Assembly (NCBI RefSeq): GCF_900103845.1
Contig: NZ_FNIJ01000004.1
Span: forward strand, 62,001-126,000
Direction of reading: 5' to 3'
Length of the DNA stretch: 64,000 nucleotides
Origin: Pseudomonas jinjuensis
Lineage (GTDB): Bacteria; Pseudomonadota; Gammaproteobacteria; Pseudomonadales; Pseudomonadaceae
Both the position numbers and the translations under genes were made by a program. Positions 26,381 to 34,784 of the stretch are shown here, one piece after another (positions within the stretch are counted from its first letter, which is position 1; every line of letters begins with the position of its first letter). The notes below the pieces were generated by a model, which saw only the letters and a list, made by a program, of their open reading frames with translations, was not told the origin of the DNA and did not search any database.

Positions 26381-27122
26381 CGAAACCATCGACATAGAAG
26401 TCGAAAGCAGCCGCCTGGCCGGCAATTTCCTCAGCCCGCGCACCCATGTGCCGGGCGTGCTGTTCGTCCACGGCTGGGGCGGCAGCCAGCAGCGCGACCT
26501 GAAGCGCGCCCGCGGCATCGCCGGGCTCGGCTGCGTCTGCCTGACCTTCGACCTGCGCGGACACGGCGCCGAGGAAGGCCGCCGCGCCTGGATCACCCGC
26601 GAGGACAACCTGCGCGACCTGCTCGCCGCCTACGACCGGCTGGTGGCGCATCCGCAGATCGACCCCAACGCGGTGGCGGTGGTCGGCACCAGCTACGGCG
26701 GCTATCTCGCCGCCATCCTCAGCGAACTGCGCAAGGTGCGCTGGCTGGCGCTGCGCGTGCCGGCCATCTACCGCGACGAGGACTGGCTGGTGCCCAAGCG
26801 CGACCTGCCGCGCGACGACCTGATGGAGTACCGCTCCACGCGCATTCCGGCGGCCAGCAACCGCGCGCTGCGCGCCTGCGCCTCGTTCACCGGCGACGTG
26901 CTGGTGGTCGAGTCGGAGCACGACATCCACGTGCCCCACGCGACCATCCTGAGCTACCGCGCGGCGTTCCAGCAGACCCACTCGATGACCCACCGGATCA
27001 TCGATGCCGCCGATCACGAACTGAGCACCGAGCAGGCCCAGGATGCCTATACCGACATCCTGGTGCGCTGGATCACCGAGATGGTGGTGGGCGAGCGGGC
27101 CAGCCGGGTGATCATCGGCTGA
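26367..27122 (+). CDS. Alpha/beta hydrolase
   Basis: 251 residues. LFVHGWGGSQQRD oxyanion region, nucleophile elbow GTSYGG, aspartate in ESEHDIHVPH and histidine in DAADHELS. It begins inside the DUF3182 gene, so the two are coupled and may form one pathway. GGTGGAG precedes ATG 26367. The substrate is unknown; the fold resembles bacterial acyl-peptidase or esterase types. Confidence 0.87.
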   Translation: MSATSETIDIEVESSRLAGNFLSPRTHVPGVLFVHGWGGSQQRDLKRARGIAGLGCVCLTFDLRGHGAEEGRRAWITREDNLRDLLAAYDRLVAHPQIDPNAVAVVGTSYGGYLAAILSELRKVRWLALRVPAIYRDEDWLVPKRDLPRDDLMEYRSTRIPAASNRALRACASFTGDVLVVESEHDIHVPHATILSYRAAFQQTHSMTHRIIDAADHELSTEQAQDAYTDILVRWITEMVVGERASRVIIG

Positions 27123-27141
27123 GCGCTGCGCCCGGGCGGGT

Positions 27142-27660
27142 TCAGCTGGACGGATGCGCCTCGGCCAGTTCGCGGGCCATCTTCAGGTGCTGCTTGAGCA
27201 CCGGCAGGGTCTCGCGGGCGAATTCCTGCAGCTCGGCGTCGCTGGTGTTGTCCGCGGCGGCGGTGAACAGCTTCACGGCTTCCTCGTGGGCCGCCACCTG
27301 GTTTTCCGCGTAGGCCGAGTCGAAGGTTTCCTCGCGCACGTCGAGCATCTTTTCCTTGGCCTTGTTGGTCAGGCTGGTTTCGTCCTCGATCTGCAGGTTC
27401 TTGCTGCGGGCCAGGGTCTGCAGCTCGGCGTTGGCCTTGCTGTGATCGTCGATGATGTGCTGGGCGAACTTGCGCACGTCTTCCGACTCGCTCTTCTTCA
27501 GCGCCAGCTTGGCCGCCTCGACTTCCGCGACGCCGGCCGCCGAGGCGTGTTCGACGAAGGCCTGGGGTTCGGTCGGCGGGTTGTCGCCGGCGGCCAGCAG
27601 CGGTCCGGCGAACAGCAGCGCGGCATACATGAGGGAACTGCGGAGCAGGGGATGCTTCAT
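27142..27660 (-). CDS. DUF4142 exported protein
   Basis: 172 residues with a signal peptide (MKHPLLRSSLMYAALLFAGPLLA, cleavage about residue 24). A mostly helical ferritin-like four-helix DUF4142 domain has typical segments KFAQHIIDDHSKANAEL and HEEAVKLFTAAAD. It is probably periplasmic. The family is common in stress clusters but has no proven function. GGAGAA lies upstream of ATG 27660. Confidence 0.88.
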   Translation of the reverse strand: MKHPLLRSSLMYAALLFAGPLLAAGDNPPTEPQAFVEHASAAGVAEVEAAKLALKKSESEDVRKFAQHIIDDHSKANAELQTLARSKNLQIEDETSLTNKAKEKMLDVREETFDSAYAENQVAAHEEAVKLFTAAADNTSDAELQEFARETLPVLKQHLKMARELAEAHPSS

Positions 27661-27747
27661 GGTCGTTCTCCATTGCGTTTGCGCGTGGGCTCGACGCGCC
27701 CGGGCGGGCGCTCCTCACTGGTTGTGACGGGGCGCCCGCGGGCGGGT

Positions 27748-28068
27748 TCAGTCTTTTGCGCGAGCGGTGGCGCGGCGCAGCCGGAGGAAGTGCGCGATGC
27801 CCCGCGCGCAGGCCCAGCCGAGCAGGCAGCCGACCAGGGTGGCGAGACCGTCCAGCAGCCAGCCGAGCAGCGGACCGGCGCTGAATTCGCGGAACAGCGC
27901 GATACCGTGGGGCCAGTTCGCCAGCAGCAGGGCGATGCCGAGCAGCGTCAGGTCGTACCAGAATGCCGCCACCCCGCGTGGCCGGTAGCTGCGCACCAGC
28001 AGGATGAAGGTGGCGAAGGCCAGCGCCAGGCAGAAGGTGCCGCCCAGCCGGGCGATGTCGTATTCCAT
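27748..28068 (-). CDS. Small membrane protein, unknown
   Basis: 106 residues with about three hydrophobic segments (near 8-26, 38-55 and 66-90) and a basic tail RLRRATARAKD. AGGAGC lies six bases before ATG 28068, which follows the upstream stop by 9 bp. I do not recognise the family. It is probably transcribed with the 28078 gene. Confidence 0.75.
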   Translation of the reverse strand: MEYDIARLGGTFCLALAFATFILLVRSYRPRGVAAFWYDLTLLGIALLLANWPHGIALFREFSAGPLLGWLLDGLATLVGCLLGWACARGIAHFLRLRRATARAKD

Positions 28069-28077
28069 GCCGGGCTC

Positions 28078-28680
28078 CTACGCCAGCAGGCGGATGCGCT
28101 GGCGCTTGTGCAGGCCCAGCTGGATCTCGTCGAGCATCGCCGCGGCATAGCGCAGGGCCATCTCGTGGGCGCTGTCGAGGGCCAGCGGCTGCTGCTCCGG
28201 GCCGGCGAAATCGTCGACGGCGAAGCCTTCCTGCACTTCCGGTATCTGCACCAGCGTCCAGTCCACCTCGCTGGCCTGCAGGGTGCGCTGCAGGCGCCGG
28301 GCGAGATCGGCTTCGGCGGGGTCGGCGGGCCGGTCCAGCCAGGTCCAGTCGGCGACCAGCAGCAGGCGCGGCACCTCGGCCCGCACCAGTCCGTCGATCA
28401 GCGCCTCGATGGCGGGGCACAGCCAGGAGCCGGGGAGGTCCGGCGAGAAGCCGACGATCAGCGCGTCCAGCCCGGCCACCGACTCGCTCACCGCCCGCGC
28501 ATCGTCGAGGCGGCCGATCTTGCAGCGCAGCCCCGGCCGCGCCGGCATGGCGTTGAGGTCGTCGACCAGCGCGCTGACTTCCAGTTGCCGGTGCAGCGCC
28601 TCGGCGAGCAGCGCCTGGCCCAGGCTGGATTCCGGCTGGAACAGGCCTATCTTGAAGGTTTCGCTTTCCAGGTTGTGCAT
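28078..28680 (-). CDS. NAD(P)-binding-like protein with degenerate glycine motif
   Basis: 200 residues. The pattern resembles short NmrA/YwnB-type NAD(P)H-binding proteins: beta strand KIGLFQ, a helix starting SLGQALLAEALH, and VAGLDALIVGF. The expected GxxGxxG loop reads PESSLG, so dinucleotide binding is doubtful. AAAGGAGG is at the right distance before ATG 28680. It heads a two-gene unit with the small membrane protein. Confidence 0.65.
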   Translation of the reverse strand: MHNLESETFKIGLFQPESSLGQALLAEALHRQLEVSALVDDLNAMPARPGLRCKIGRLDDARAVSESVAGLDALIVGFSPDLPGSWLCPAIEALIDGLVRAEVPRLLLVADWTWLDRPADPAEADLARRLQRTLQASEVDWTLVQIPEVQEGFAVDDFAGPEQQPLALDSAHEMALRYAAAMLDEIQLGLHKRQRIRLLA

Positions 28681-28836
28681 GGTCGGATCCTCCTTTCCCA
28701 ATGCCCTCAGGCTTTCGAAGCCAGGGGGCGAACGAAAGTTTCCCCGGAATGTCGGACAGCCCTGCCAGGCACGGAAACCTGTGCTTACCTGAACAACAAC
28801 ATCAGCCGCGAACAGCGCGGCGGTCGAAGGAACCCC

Positions 28837-30768
28837 ATGCCCGAAAACCCTCCTCTGGTATCTCGCCAAGTCGAAGACGCCCGCTACCGGCTGCTCGTCG
28901 AAGCGGTCACCGACTACGCCATCTACATGCTCGACCCGCAGGGAATGGTGAGCAGCTGGAACGCCGGCGCCCAGCATTTCAAGGGCTATACCGCCGAGGA
29001 AATCCTCGGTGAGCATTTCTCCCGCTTCTATCTGCCGGAAGAGTGCGCCGCGGGCCTGCCGGAGAAGGCGCTGCGCATCGCCGCCAGCGAAGGCCGCTAC
29101 GAGCGCGAAGGCTGGCGGGTGCGCAAGGACGGCACGCGGTTCTGGGCGCACGTGGTGATGGATGCGATCCGCAGCCCGTCCGGCGAATTGCTGGGCTTCG
29201 CCAAGATCACCCGCGACCTGACCGAGCGCCGCGCCGCGGAGGAAGCGCTGCGGCGCAGCGAGCAGCAGTTCCGCCTGCTGGTCAACGGGGTGACCGACTA
29301 CGCGCTGTACATGCTCGACCCGGATGGCCGGATCACCAACTGGAACTCCGGCGCGCAGCGCATCAGCGGCTACGCGCCCGAGGAGATCATCGGCCAGCAC
29401 TTCTCCTGCTGCTACAACGCCGGGGACCGCGCCGCCGGCGAGCCGGAGATCGCCCTGGAAACCGCCCGCCGCGAGGGGCGCCACGAAAGCGAGGCGTGGC
29501 AGGTACGCAAGGACGGCACGCCGTTCTTCGCCAACATGGTCATCGACCAGGTGCGCGACGAAAGTGGCGAGCTGCTGGGCTTCGCCAAGATCACCCGCGA
29601 CATCACCGACAAGCTCAAGGCCCAGGAGGAACTGGAACGGGCGCGCAACGAGCTGATCCAGTCGCAGAAGATGGAGTCGCTGGGCCAGCTCACCGGGGGC
29701 GTGGCGCACGACTTCAACAACCTGCTGACGGTGATCATCGGCGGCCTGCAGATGCTGCATCGCCACCTGCCCGACGAGCCGCGGGTGAAGGAACTCTGGC
29801 AGAGCGCCATGGAGGCCACCCGCCGCGGCGCGGCGCTGACCCAGCGCATGCTGGCATTCGCCCGCAAGCAGCAGCTGTTCCCGCAGCCGCTGGAGGTTCC
29901 GGCGCTGATGCGCGGGATGAGCGACCTGCTGGACCGCGCCCTGGGGGCGAACATCAGCATCGAAACGCGCTTCCCCGCGCAGCTCGACCCGGTGCTGAGC
30001 GACGAGAACCAGCTGGAGCTGTCGATCATCAACCTGGCGACCAACGCCCGCGACGCCATGCCCGACGGCGGCGTCATCATCTTCTCCGCCGCCAACCGCA
30101 AGGTGACCGAAGGAGACGGCAGCGGCCTGCCGGCAGGGGATTACGTCTGCCTGTCGGTGAGCGACAGCGGTTGCAGGATGGACGCGGAGGCGCTGCGCCG
30201 GGCCTCGGAGCCCTTCTTCACCACCAAGGAAGTCGGCAAGGGCACCGGCCTCGGACTGTCCATCGTCCACGGCATCGCCCAGCAGCAGGGCGGCAGGCTG
30301 GTCCTGCGCAGCCGGCCGGGGCAGGGCACCACCGCGGAGATCTGGCTGCCGGCGGCGCAGGAACGGACACCGCGGGCCGAGGAGCGGATGCAACAGGAAA
30401 AAGCCCGCGAGCGGCGCTTCGACCTGGATGTGCTGCTGGTGGACGACGACACCCTGGTGCTCACCGGCGCCACCGCCCTGCTCGACGACCTGGGCTGCCG
30501 CGTCTGGCGCGCCGAATCGGCCGCCGCGGCGCTGGAGCTGCTGGCCGGCCACGAGCATTTCGACCTGCTGATCGCCGACTACGCGATGCCCGGGATGGAC
30601 GGCCTGCAGCTGATCCAGCAGGTGCGCGGGGAGCAGCCCGGGCTGCAGTGCGTGCTGACCACCGGCTACAGCATGGACACCGCGGCGTTGCCGGCGGAGC
30701 TGCCGCGGCTGGCGAAGCCGTTCGGGCTGGAGCAGTTGCGCAGGCTGTTGCTGGGGTTGTTTGGCTGA
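28837..30768 (+). CDS. PAS-PAS hybrid sensor histidine kinase with receiver domain
   Basis: 643 residues, soluble, with no membrane segment. Two similar PAS domains (about 17-133 and 143-260, each ending LLGFAKITRD.T) are followed by HisKA with phosphoacceptor H291 in GGVAHDFNNLL, HATPase and a C-terminal receiver with phosphoacceptor D581 in LLIADYAMPGMDG. The ATPase G1 box, normally DxGxG, reads DSGCRM (443-448), with Arg in place of the second glycine. AAGGA precedes ATG 28837. The order and setting match PA2177-like kinases. The repeated YALYMLDPDG / YAIYMLDPQG blocks suggest an internal PAS duplication. Confidence 0.92.
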   Translation: MPENPPLVSRQVEDARYRLLVEAVTDYAIYMLDPQGMVSSWNAGAQHFKGYTAEEILGEHFSRFYLPEECAAGLPEKALRIAASEGRYEREGWRVRKDGTRFWAHVVMDAIRSPSGELLGFAKITRDLTERRAAEEALRRSEQQFRLLVNGVTDYALYMLDPDGRITNWNSGAQRISGYAPEEIIGQHFSCCYNAGDRAAGEPEIALETARREGRHESEAWQVRKDGTPFFANMVIDQVRDESGELLGFAKITRDITDKLKAQEELERARNELIQSQKMESLGQLTGGVAHDFNNLLTVIIGGLQMLHRHLPDEPRVKELWQSAMEATRRGAALTQRMLAFARKQQLFPQPLEVPALMRGMSDLLDRALGANISIETRFPAQLDPVLSDENQLELSIINLATNARDAMPDGGVIIFSAANRKVTEGDGSGLPAGDYVCLSVSDSGCRMDAEALRRASEPFFTTKEVGKGTGLGLSIVHGIAQQQGGRLVLRSRPGQGTTAEIWLPAAQERTPRAEERMQQEKARERRFDLDVLLVDDDTLVLTGATALLDDLGCRVWRAESAAAALELLAGHEHFDLLIADYAMPGMDGLQLIQQVRGEQPGLQCVLTTGYSMDTAALPAELPRLAKPFGLEQLRRLLLGLFG

Positions 30769-30784
30769 GGCAATCGGACCCTTG

Positions 30785-31036
30785 GCGTTCCCGCGCTCCT
30801 GCGTGGAAACGCCGCTCTCGACGCTCCCGCGTCGATGAAGCACGGAGCCGCGCCACCCCCTGAAACACGCACAGAACCTGTAGGAGCCAGCTTGCTGGCG
30901 ATTGACGTGTTCTCCTTCCACGCCGACGTTGAGGGAAAACCTGGATCGCCAGCAAGCTGGCTCCTACAGGTATGGTGTCAAGCGGGCCATGAGCAGCCGC
31001 GTAGGGCGCATAACGCGCCAGCGTTATCCGCCATCC
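30785..31036. repeat. REP cluster after the hybrid kinase
   Basis: Three elements lie here: a CGTTCCCGCGCTCCTGCGTGGAAACG palindrome set (30785-30835), an inverted pair of the TGTAGGAGCCAGCTTGCTGG family (30879-30968), and GTAGGGCGCATAACGCGCCA with its mate ending CGTTATCCGCCATCC (31001-31036). The remaining gap to 31210 shows no gene. Confidence 0.8.
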
Positions 31037-31210
31037 CATCGGCATGGCCCGCTTCTACGTTCCCGCTCTTCGTAGGACCGAGGGGGACGCCCAGTCCTTG
31101 CTCGCGAACAAAATGCACCAGATACCAGGACAGTCGCTCCTACAGGTTGAACCATTCCCGCCATCCTGCGCTCAACCCAGGGACATCCCTCCCGCCGAGC
31201 GAGGCCTCCC

Positions 31211-31348
31211 ATGATCTGCCAGCAGCGCCCCCCGGAATATCCCGTCCCCGACCGTGAAAGCCAGGTGCCGCAGGACTTCCCCGAGGAAGTGCCGATGCGC
31301 CAGCCGCCCGAGGAACCGTTGCCGGAGCAGCCGCCGCAGCGTCACTGA
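31211..31348 (+). CDS. Small proline/glutamate-rich protein
   Basis: 45 residues from ATG 31211 (MICQQRPPEYPVPDRE...). Composition is dominated by Pro, Glu and Gln, so it is likely disordered and hydrophilic. A GAGG lies nine bases upstream. Its stop overlaps the end of the convergent Yip1-like gene. Similar tiny acidic proline-rich proteins occur in Pseudomonas stress clusters; the function is unknown. Confidence 0.5.
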   Translation: MICQQRPPEYPVPDRESQVPQDFPEEVPMRQPPEEPLPEQPPQRH

Positions 31349-31950
31349 AGGTATTCGCCGCTGCCGCTCATGGTCTGGCCCCAGAACTCGATGAACATGA
31401 AGGCGGTGGTGAGCAGGGCAAGGAAGCCCACGCCGAGGATGCACGAGGCATAGAACATCGAGGCGCGCGGCGACAGGCGCATGAAGATCGGCAGGCCCTT
31501 GAACAGCAGCATGGCCGAGTAGGCGCAGGCCAGGCCAGCGGCGATCAGCAGCAGCCAGCGCGACGGCATCAGCGCGGCCATGCCGGCGACCATCATCGGC
31601 AGGGTCAGGCCGGTGGCGAAGGTCATGCTGGAGAAACGGTCCGGCCGGTGTTCGGTGCGGAACAGCACCCAGCGCACCAGGAAGGCCAGGATCACCACCC
31701 CGGCGATGAAGCCGACGTAGCACATCAGGCCGAGCAGCGCGCCGCTGCCGACGCTGAGGTACTGGGTGTCCTCGTTGCCCGGCAGGCGCCAGCCGACCTG
31801 GGTGGTGCCGATGTACAGGCACATCGCCGGCAGCAGCGGCATCAGCAGCAGCGTCGGCAGGAACCCCGCCGGGCTGCGCTCGGCGTCGTCGCGGATCGCC
31901 CGCCAGGCCTGGGTGGGGCTGGTCAACAGTCGTGTCATGTGCTGGGTCAT
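31342..31950 (-). CDS. Yip1-family integral membrane protein
   Basis: 202 residues with five hydrophobic segments. The N-terminal RLLTSPTQAWRAIRDD is typical of bacterial Yip1-domain proteins. GGGAGG lies before ATG 31950; ATG 31938 is an alternative. The role is not established. It is convergent with the small ORF at 31211. Confidence 0.82.
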   Translation of the reverse strand: MTQHMTRLLTSPTQAWRAIRDDAERSPAGFLPTLLLMPLLPAMCLYIGTTQVGWRLPGNEDTQYLSVGSGALLGLMCYVGFIAGVVILAFLVRWVLFRTEHRPDRFSSMTFATGLTLPMMVAGMAALMPSRWLLLIAAGLACAYSAMLLFKGLPIFMRLSPRASMFYASCILGVGFLALLTTAFMFIEFWGQTMSGSGEYLQ

Positions 31951-32028
31951 GCGTCCTACCTCCCGTGGCAGCCTTCATTGGTCTGGAGTGGGCGGGGCGA
32001 CGCGGGGTTCAGTCCGATTGCCGGGCGG

Positions 32029-32664
32029 TCAGCGGCGCCCGGCGAGCAGGTCGATGATTTCCTGGTCTTCCAGCTGGCGGAAATCGTCGTAGTGCCGGCC
32101 TACGGCGATGAAGGGCTCCGGGGTGGACAGGCAGACCAGTTCGTCCACCAGCGGGCGCAGGCGGGCGATGGTCTCGGCGGGCGCCACCGGCACCGCGAGG
32201 ATCAGCCGCCGCGCACCCGCGCCGGCCAGCGCTAGCAGGGCGACGCGGGCGGTGCTGCCGGTGGCGAGGCCGTCGTCGACGATCACCACGTCGCGGCCCG
32301 CCAGCGGCTCCGGCGCGCGCGTGCCGCAGTAGATCCGGCGGCGCCGGCCGATCTCGGCGAGCTGGGTCTCCACCTGCGCCTCGAACCAGCCATCCGGCGC
32401 GCCGAACTGGCGCAGCATTTCCTCGTCCTTGATCCATTGCGGATCGGAACCGTCGGCCACCGCGCCGACGGCGTATTCCTCGTAGCCCGGCGCGCCGATC
32501 TTGCGCACCAGCAGCACGTCCAGCGGGGCGTCCAGGGCCAGCGCCACCTCGTGGCCGACCGGCACGCCGCCGCGCGGCAGGGCCAGCACCACCGGGTTGT
32601 GCAGGCCGAGGCGCTGCAGCGGACTGGCCAGGGCGATTCCCGCTTCTCTGCGATTGGTGAACAT
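32029..32664 (-). CDS. Phosphoribosyltransferase-domain protein
   Basis: 211 residues. It has the same architecture as the protein at 6263: ALPRGGVPVGHEVA, LDVLLVRKIGAPGYEE and PRPP loop VVIVDDGLATGST. The N-terminal MFTNRREAGIALA is typical of the stress-cluster form. GGGAGG precedes ATG 32664. It follows the 55-residue acidic protein by 9 bp. The substrate is unknown. Confidence 0.87.
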   Translation of the reverse strand: MFTNRREAGIALASPLQRLGLHNPVVLALPRGGVPVGHEVALALDAPLDVLLVRKIGAPGYEEYAVGAVADGSDPQWIKDEEMLRQFGAPDGWFEAQVETQLAEIGRRRRIYCGTRAPEPLAGRDVVIVDDGLATGSTARVALLALAGAGARRLILAVPVAPAETIARLRPLVDELVCLSTPEPFIAVGRHYDDFRQLEDQEIIDLLAGRR

Positions 32665-32673
32665 GGCGCCTCC

Positions 32674-32841
32674 CTAGTCCGGCTCGCCCGGGTTCTCCTC
32701 GGTGACCGGCAGGTCTTCCGGTTCGATGGACGGGTCCTCGCGGTCGATCTGCGAACCGGGGTCCTCGTTGCCGGGGTCGTTGATCGCGGGATCGACGACC
32801 GGCGGGTTGCGTTGCTCGTTTCCCATTCCACGGATCGACAT
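32674..32841 (-). CDS. Small acidic disordered protein
   Basis: 55 residues from ATG 32841 (MSIRGMGNEQRNPPVVDP...). GGAGGTG lies five bases upstream, which decides this start over one 24 bp earlier. Asp, Glu, Pro and Asn dominate and no fold is expected. It is transcribed just ahead of the phosphoribosyltransferase, whose ribosome site overlaps its stop. I do not recognise it. Confidence 0.62.
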   Translation of the reverse strand: MSIRGMGNEQRNPPVVDPAINDPGNEDPGSQIDREDPSIEPEDLPVTEENPGEPD

Positions 32842-33002
32842 GGCGCACCTCCGGTTTTTCAGCAATGGCCGTTGTCTGCTTCGTCACGGGGCCGGCGTGG
32901 GAGTTCAAGGAATGTTCCGGGAGGTTCCGCCGGGCAGGTAGATCGAACCCTGGCCGGCGCGGCCCGGTCGCAACTGGCAGGACCTGTCCACGGGAGACTG
33001 TC

Positions 33003-33407
33003 ATGACCTACGACTGGGATCTGATCGAACGCCTGCTGCTGGAGGCCCAGGCTTCCGCCAACCAGCCCTACAAGCCACGCATCTACGCCGAGGAGGTGGC
33101 CGAGGAACACCTGCGCGAGGGCGAGCCGGTGCCCGGCGGCATCGATCACTTCAAGCGCGTCGGTGGCGACCTGGAGGGCGTGCTGTTCTACGGCGGCTTC
33201 ATCGAGCCGCGGCCGGAGGAACTCGGCGGCACCGGCCGGAACTTCATCCTCACCGAGCGCGGCGCGCGGCTGCTCAGCTACATCAGCCAGGGCTTTCCGC
33301 AGCACGAAACCTTCCGCCGCTGGCTGGACGAGAAGGGCGAGGCGGCGCTGGAAGGGGAAGTATTCGACGAGGTGGCCGCGCGGCTGGAGCAGCAGCGACC
33401 CGGCTAG
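33003..33407 (+). CDS. DUF2513-like winged-helix protein
   Basis: 134 residues: MTYDWDLIERLLLEAQ start, a middle segment GGIDHFKRVGGDLEGVLFYGGFIEPRPEE split by glycines, and LTERGARLLSYI. This is the small wHTH-like pattern of DUF2513/YjcQ. GGGAGA precedes ATG 33003. The family is often linked with regulators or phage-derived proteins; the role here is unknown. Confidence 0.65.
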   Translation: MTYDWDLIERLLLEAQASANQPYKPRIYAEEVAEEHLREGEPVPGGIDHFKRVGGDLEGVLFYGGFIEPRPEELGGTGRNFILTERGARLLSYISQGFPQHETFRRWLDEKGEAALEGEVFDEVAARLEQQRPG

Positions 33408-33408
33408 G

Positions 33409-33437
33409 GCGGCCCGGCATGGCGCACGCCGGGCCGC
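33409..33437. terminator. Hairpin between convergent genes
   Basis: Stem GCGGCCCGGC / GCCGGGCCGC with a nine-base loop, between the stops at 33407 and 33449. There is no T-run, so it is a weak or factor-assisted terminator. Confidence 0.5.
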
Positions 33438-33448
33438 AGTGCGGACGA

Positions 33449-33790
33449 TCAGCCCAGTTGGTCGATCATCACCGCGTTGGTGAAGATCAGGCTGCCGTCG
33501 CTTTGCCGGTGGCCGACCAGGTGGAAGTGGCCGCGCTGGTCGTCACGGCTCAGGTAGACCCGCAGCTGGCAGTCGGAAAGCGGTCCGCATTCGTCCGGGG
33601 TGACCAGTTCCATGGTGGTCATGTCGATGTCCAGCATCTTTTCCCGGCCCTGGGTTTCCTGCAGTTCTTCCTCGGCCTGTTCCAGGCGCAGATGGGCATC
33701 GTCATTGATCCGGAAGTGCACGTTCCCCATGGGAATCGCCTTCGCCGCGTCGCTGGCCTTGCACCAGCCCTTGATGGTCAGGGTATTCAT
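33449..33790 (-). CDS. Conserved hypothetical protein
   Basis: 113 residues from ATG 33790 (MNTLTIKGWCKASDAAKAIPM...), chosen because AGGAGG lies eight bases upstream. It appears soluble, mixed alpha/beta, with a charged helix ARLEQAEEELQETQGREK-like in the middle. I do not recognise a family. It is single-gene and convergent with 33003. Confidence 0.68.
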   Translation of the reverse strand: MNTLTIKGWCKASDAAKAIPMGNVHFRINDDAHLRLEQAEEELQETQGREKMLDIDMTTMELVTPDECGPLSDCQLRVYLSRDDQRGHFHLVGHRQSDGSLIFTNAVMIDQLG

Positions 33791-33904
33791 GGCCGAACCT
33801 CCTGCGAACGGATGGTTAATTGCGCCTACGCGGAAAATATTAGCCAACCTGGCGGCTCTTGGAAGCCTTTGGAAAGTTGTCGTCACAATCGCTGCAGCCC
33901 GCGC

Positions 33905-34070
33905 CGCTCGCGGCTTCTGAATGATAATGAGTGCTATACTTTTTGTTATTTCAGGAAGTATTCAGCAACTCGCCGCATGGAATGCAAATGCATATAGCGA
34001 TGGCACTTCATATTTGATGACCACAGGAGAAAGAACGGACAAGAACAAGATTGACGCTGGAGGTACGAAG
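33905..34070 (+). promoter_or_regulatory. AT-rich upstream region
   Basis: About 150 bp of clearly lower GC than anything around it (for example TGATAATGAGTGCTATAC, TTTTTGTTATTTCAGG and CATATTTGATGA) leads to GGAGG at 34060-34064. It is probably the promoter of the 34071 gene and a candidate target for a MvaT/H-NS-type silencer. Confidence 0.5.
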
Positions 34071-34625
34071 ATGAACCGTCACTATTACATAAGCGACAAC
34101 CTGGACGAGCTGGAAGCCGTGGAAACGGAGCTGGAAGCCAGCGGCATCAATACCGAACAGATCCATGTGTTGAGCGACATGGATGCCGACGTGGAGGACC
34201 ATCACCTGCATGACGTCAATTCGTTCATGAAGCAGGACGTGGTGCATTCCGGCGAAATCGGCGCCATCGTCGGCGTTCCGCTGGCGGCGCTGATCCTCCT
34301 GGGAGCCTGGCTGCTGGGCTGGACGGAATCGGCGGCAGGCTGGATTCCCTTCGTGTTCCTCGCCGTGGTCATCCTCGGCTTCTGCATCTGGGAAGGCGGG
34401 TTCTTCGGCATCCAGGTGCCCAACGCGCATTTCACCAAGCTGAAGTCGAACCTGAAGGATGGCGAGCACATCCTCTTCGTCGACGTGGAACCGAACCAGC
34501 AGCCGATCCTCGACCGCGTGGTGACCAGCCACCCGCGCCTGCAGGACGCCGGCACCGGCGCCGCCGCGCCGCACTGGATAGTCGCCTGGCTGCATGGCTG
34601 GCATCAGTTCAAGCGGACGATCTAG
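34071..34625 (+). CDS. Membrane protein, unknown (184 residues)
   Basis: A soluble N-terminal domain (1-60, NLDELEAVETELEASGI and HVLSDMDADVEDHHL) resembles the alpha/beta sensor-like start of DUF1269-type proteins. Two membrane segments follow (about 64-84 and 90-112, GWIPFVFLAVVILGFCIW), then a cytoplasmic C-terminus. The GEIGAIVGVPLAALILLG segment has the glycine spacing seen in small stress membrane proteins. GGAGG lies eight bases before ATG 34071. Confidence 0.72.
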   Translation: MNRHYYISDNLDELEAVETELEASGINTEQIHVLSDMDADVEDHHLHDVNSFMKQDVVHSGEIGAIVGVPLAALILLGAWLLGWTESAAGWIPFVFLAVVILGFCIWEGGFFGIQVPNAHFTKLKSNLKDGEHILFVDVEPNQQPILDRVVTSHPRLQDAGTGAAAPHWIVAWLHGWHQFKRTI

Positions 34626-34640
34626 GGCAGGGTGTTGGGG

Positions 34641-34674
34641 AAGGGCCGCTCCTTGGGGGCGGCCTTTGCATTTT
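34641..34674 (+). terminator. Probable terminator of the 34071 gene
   Basis: Stem GGCCGC / GCGGCC flanked by AAG and CTT, followed by TTTGCATTTT, 16 bp after the stop. Confidence 0.6.
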
Positions 34675-34687
34675 CGGGTTCGGCGTC

Positions 34688-34784
34688 GTGATGGTGGAAA
34701 ACGCTGCGCGTTTTTCACCCTACGGCTGGCCTGGCGGGTGACCCGCTGGCGTAGGGTGGACGTGGCTCTTCACGTCCACCATCA
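34688..34784. repeat. GTAGGGTGGA palindromic pair
   Basis: Two inverted halves, GATGGTGGAAAA...TTTTTCACCCTAC (34688-34722) and GTAGGGTGGACGTGG...CCACCATC (34751-34783). The second half includes the stop codon of the oxidase subunit IV gene. Confidence 0.82.

Noticed and set aside
33915-33935. Fur-box-like TGATAATGAGTGCTATAC
   Set aside because: Only about half of the 19-bp Fur consensus matches, and the downstream gene has no iron link.
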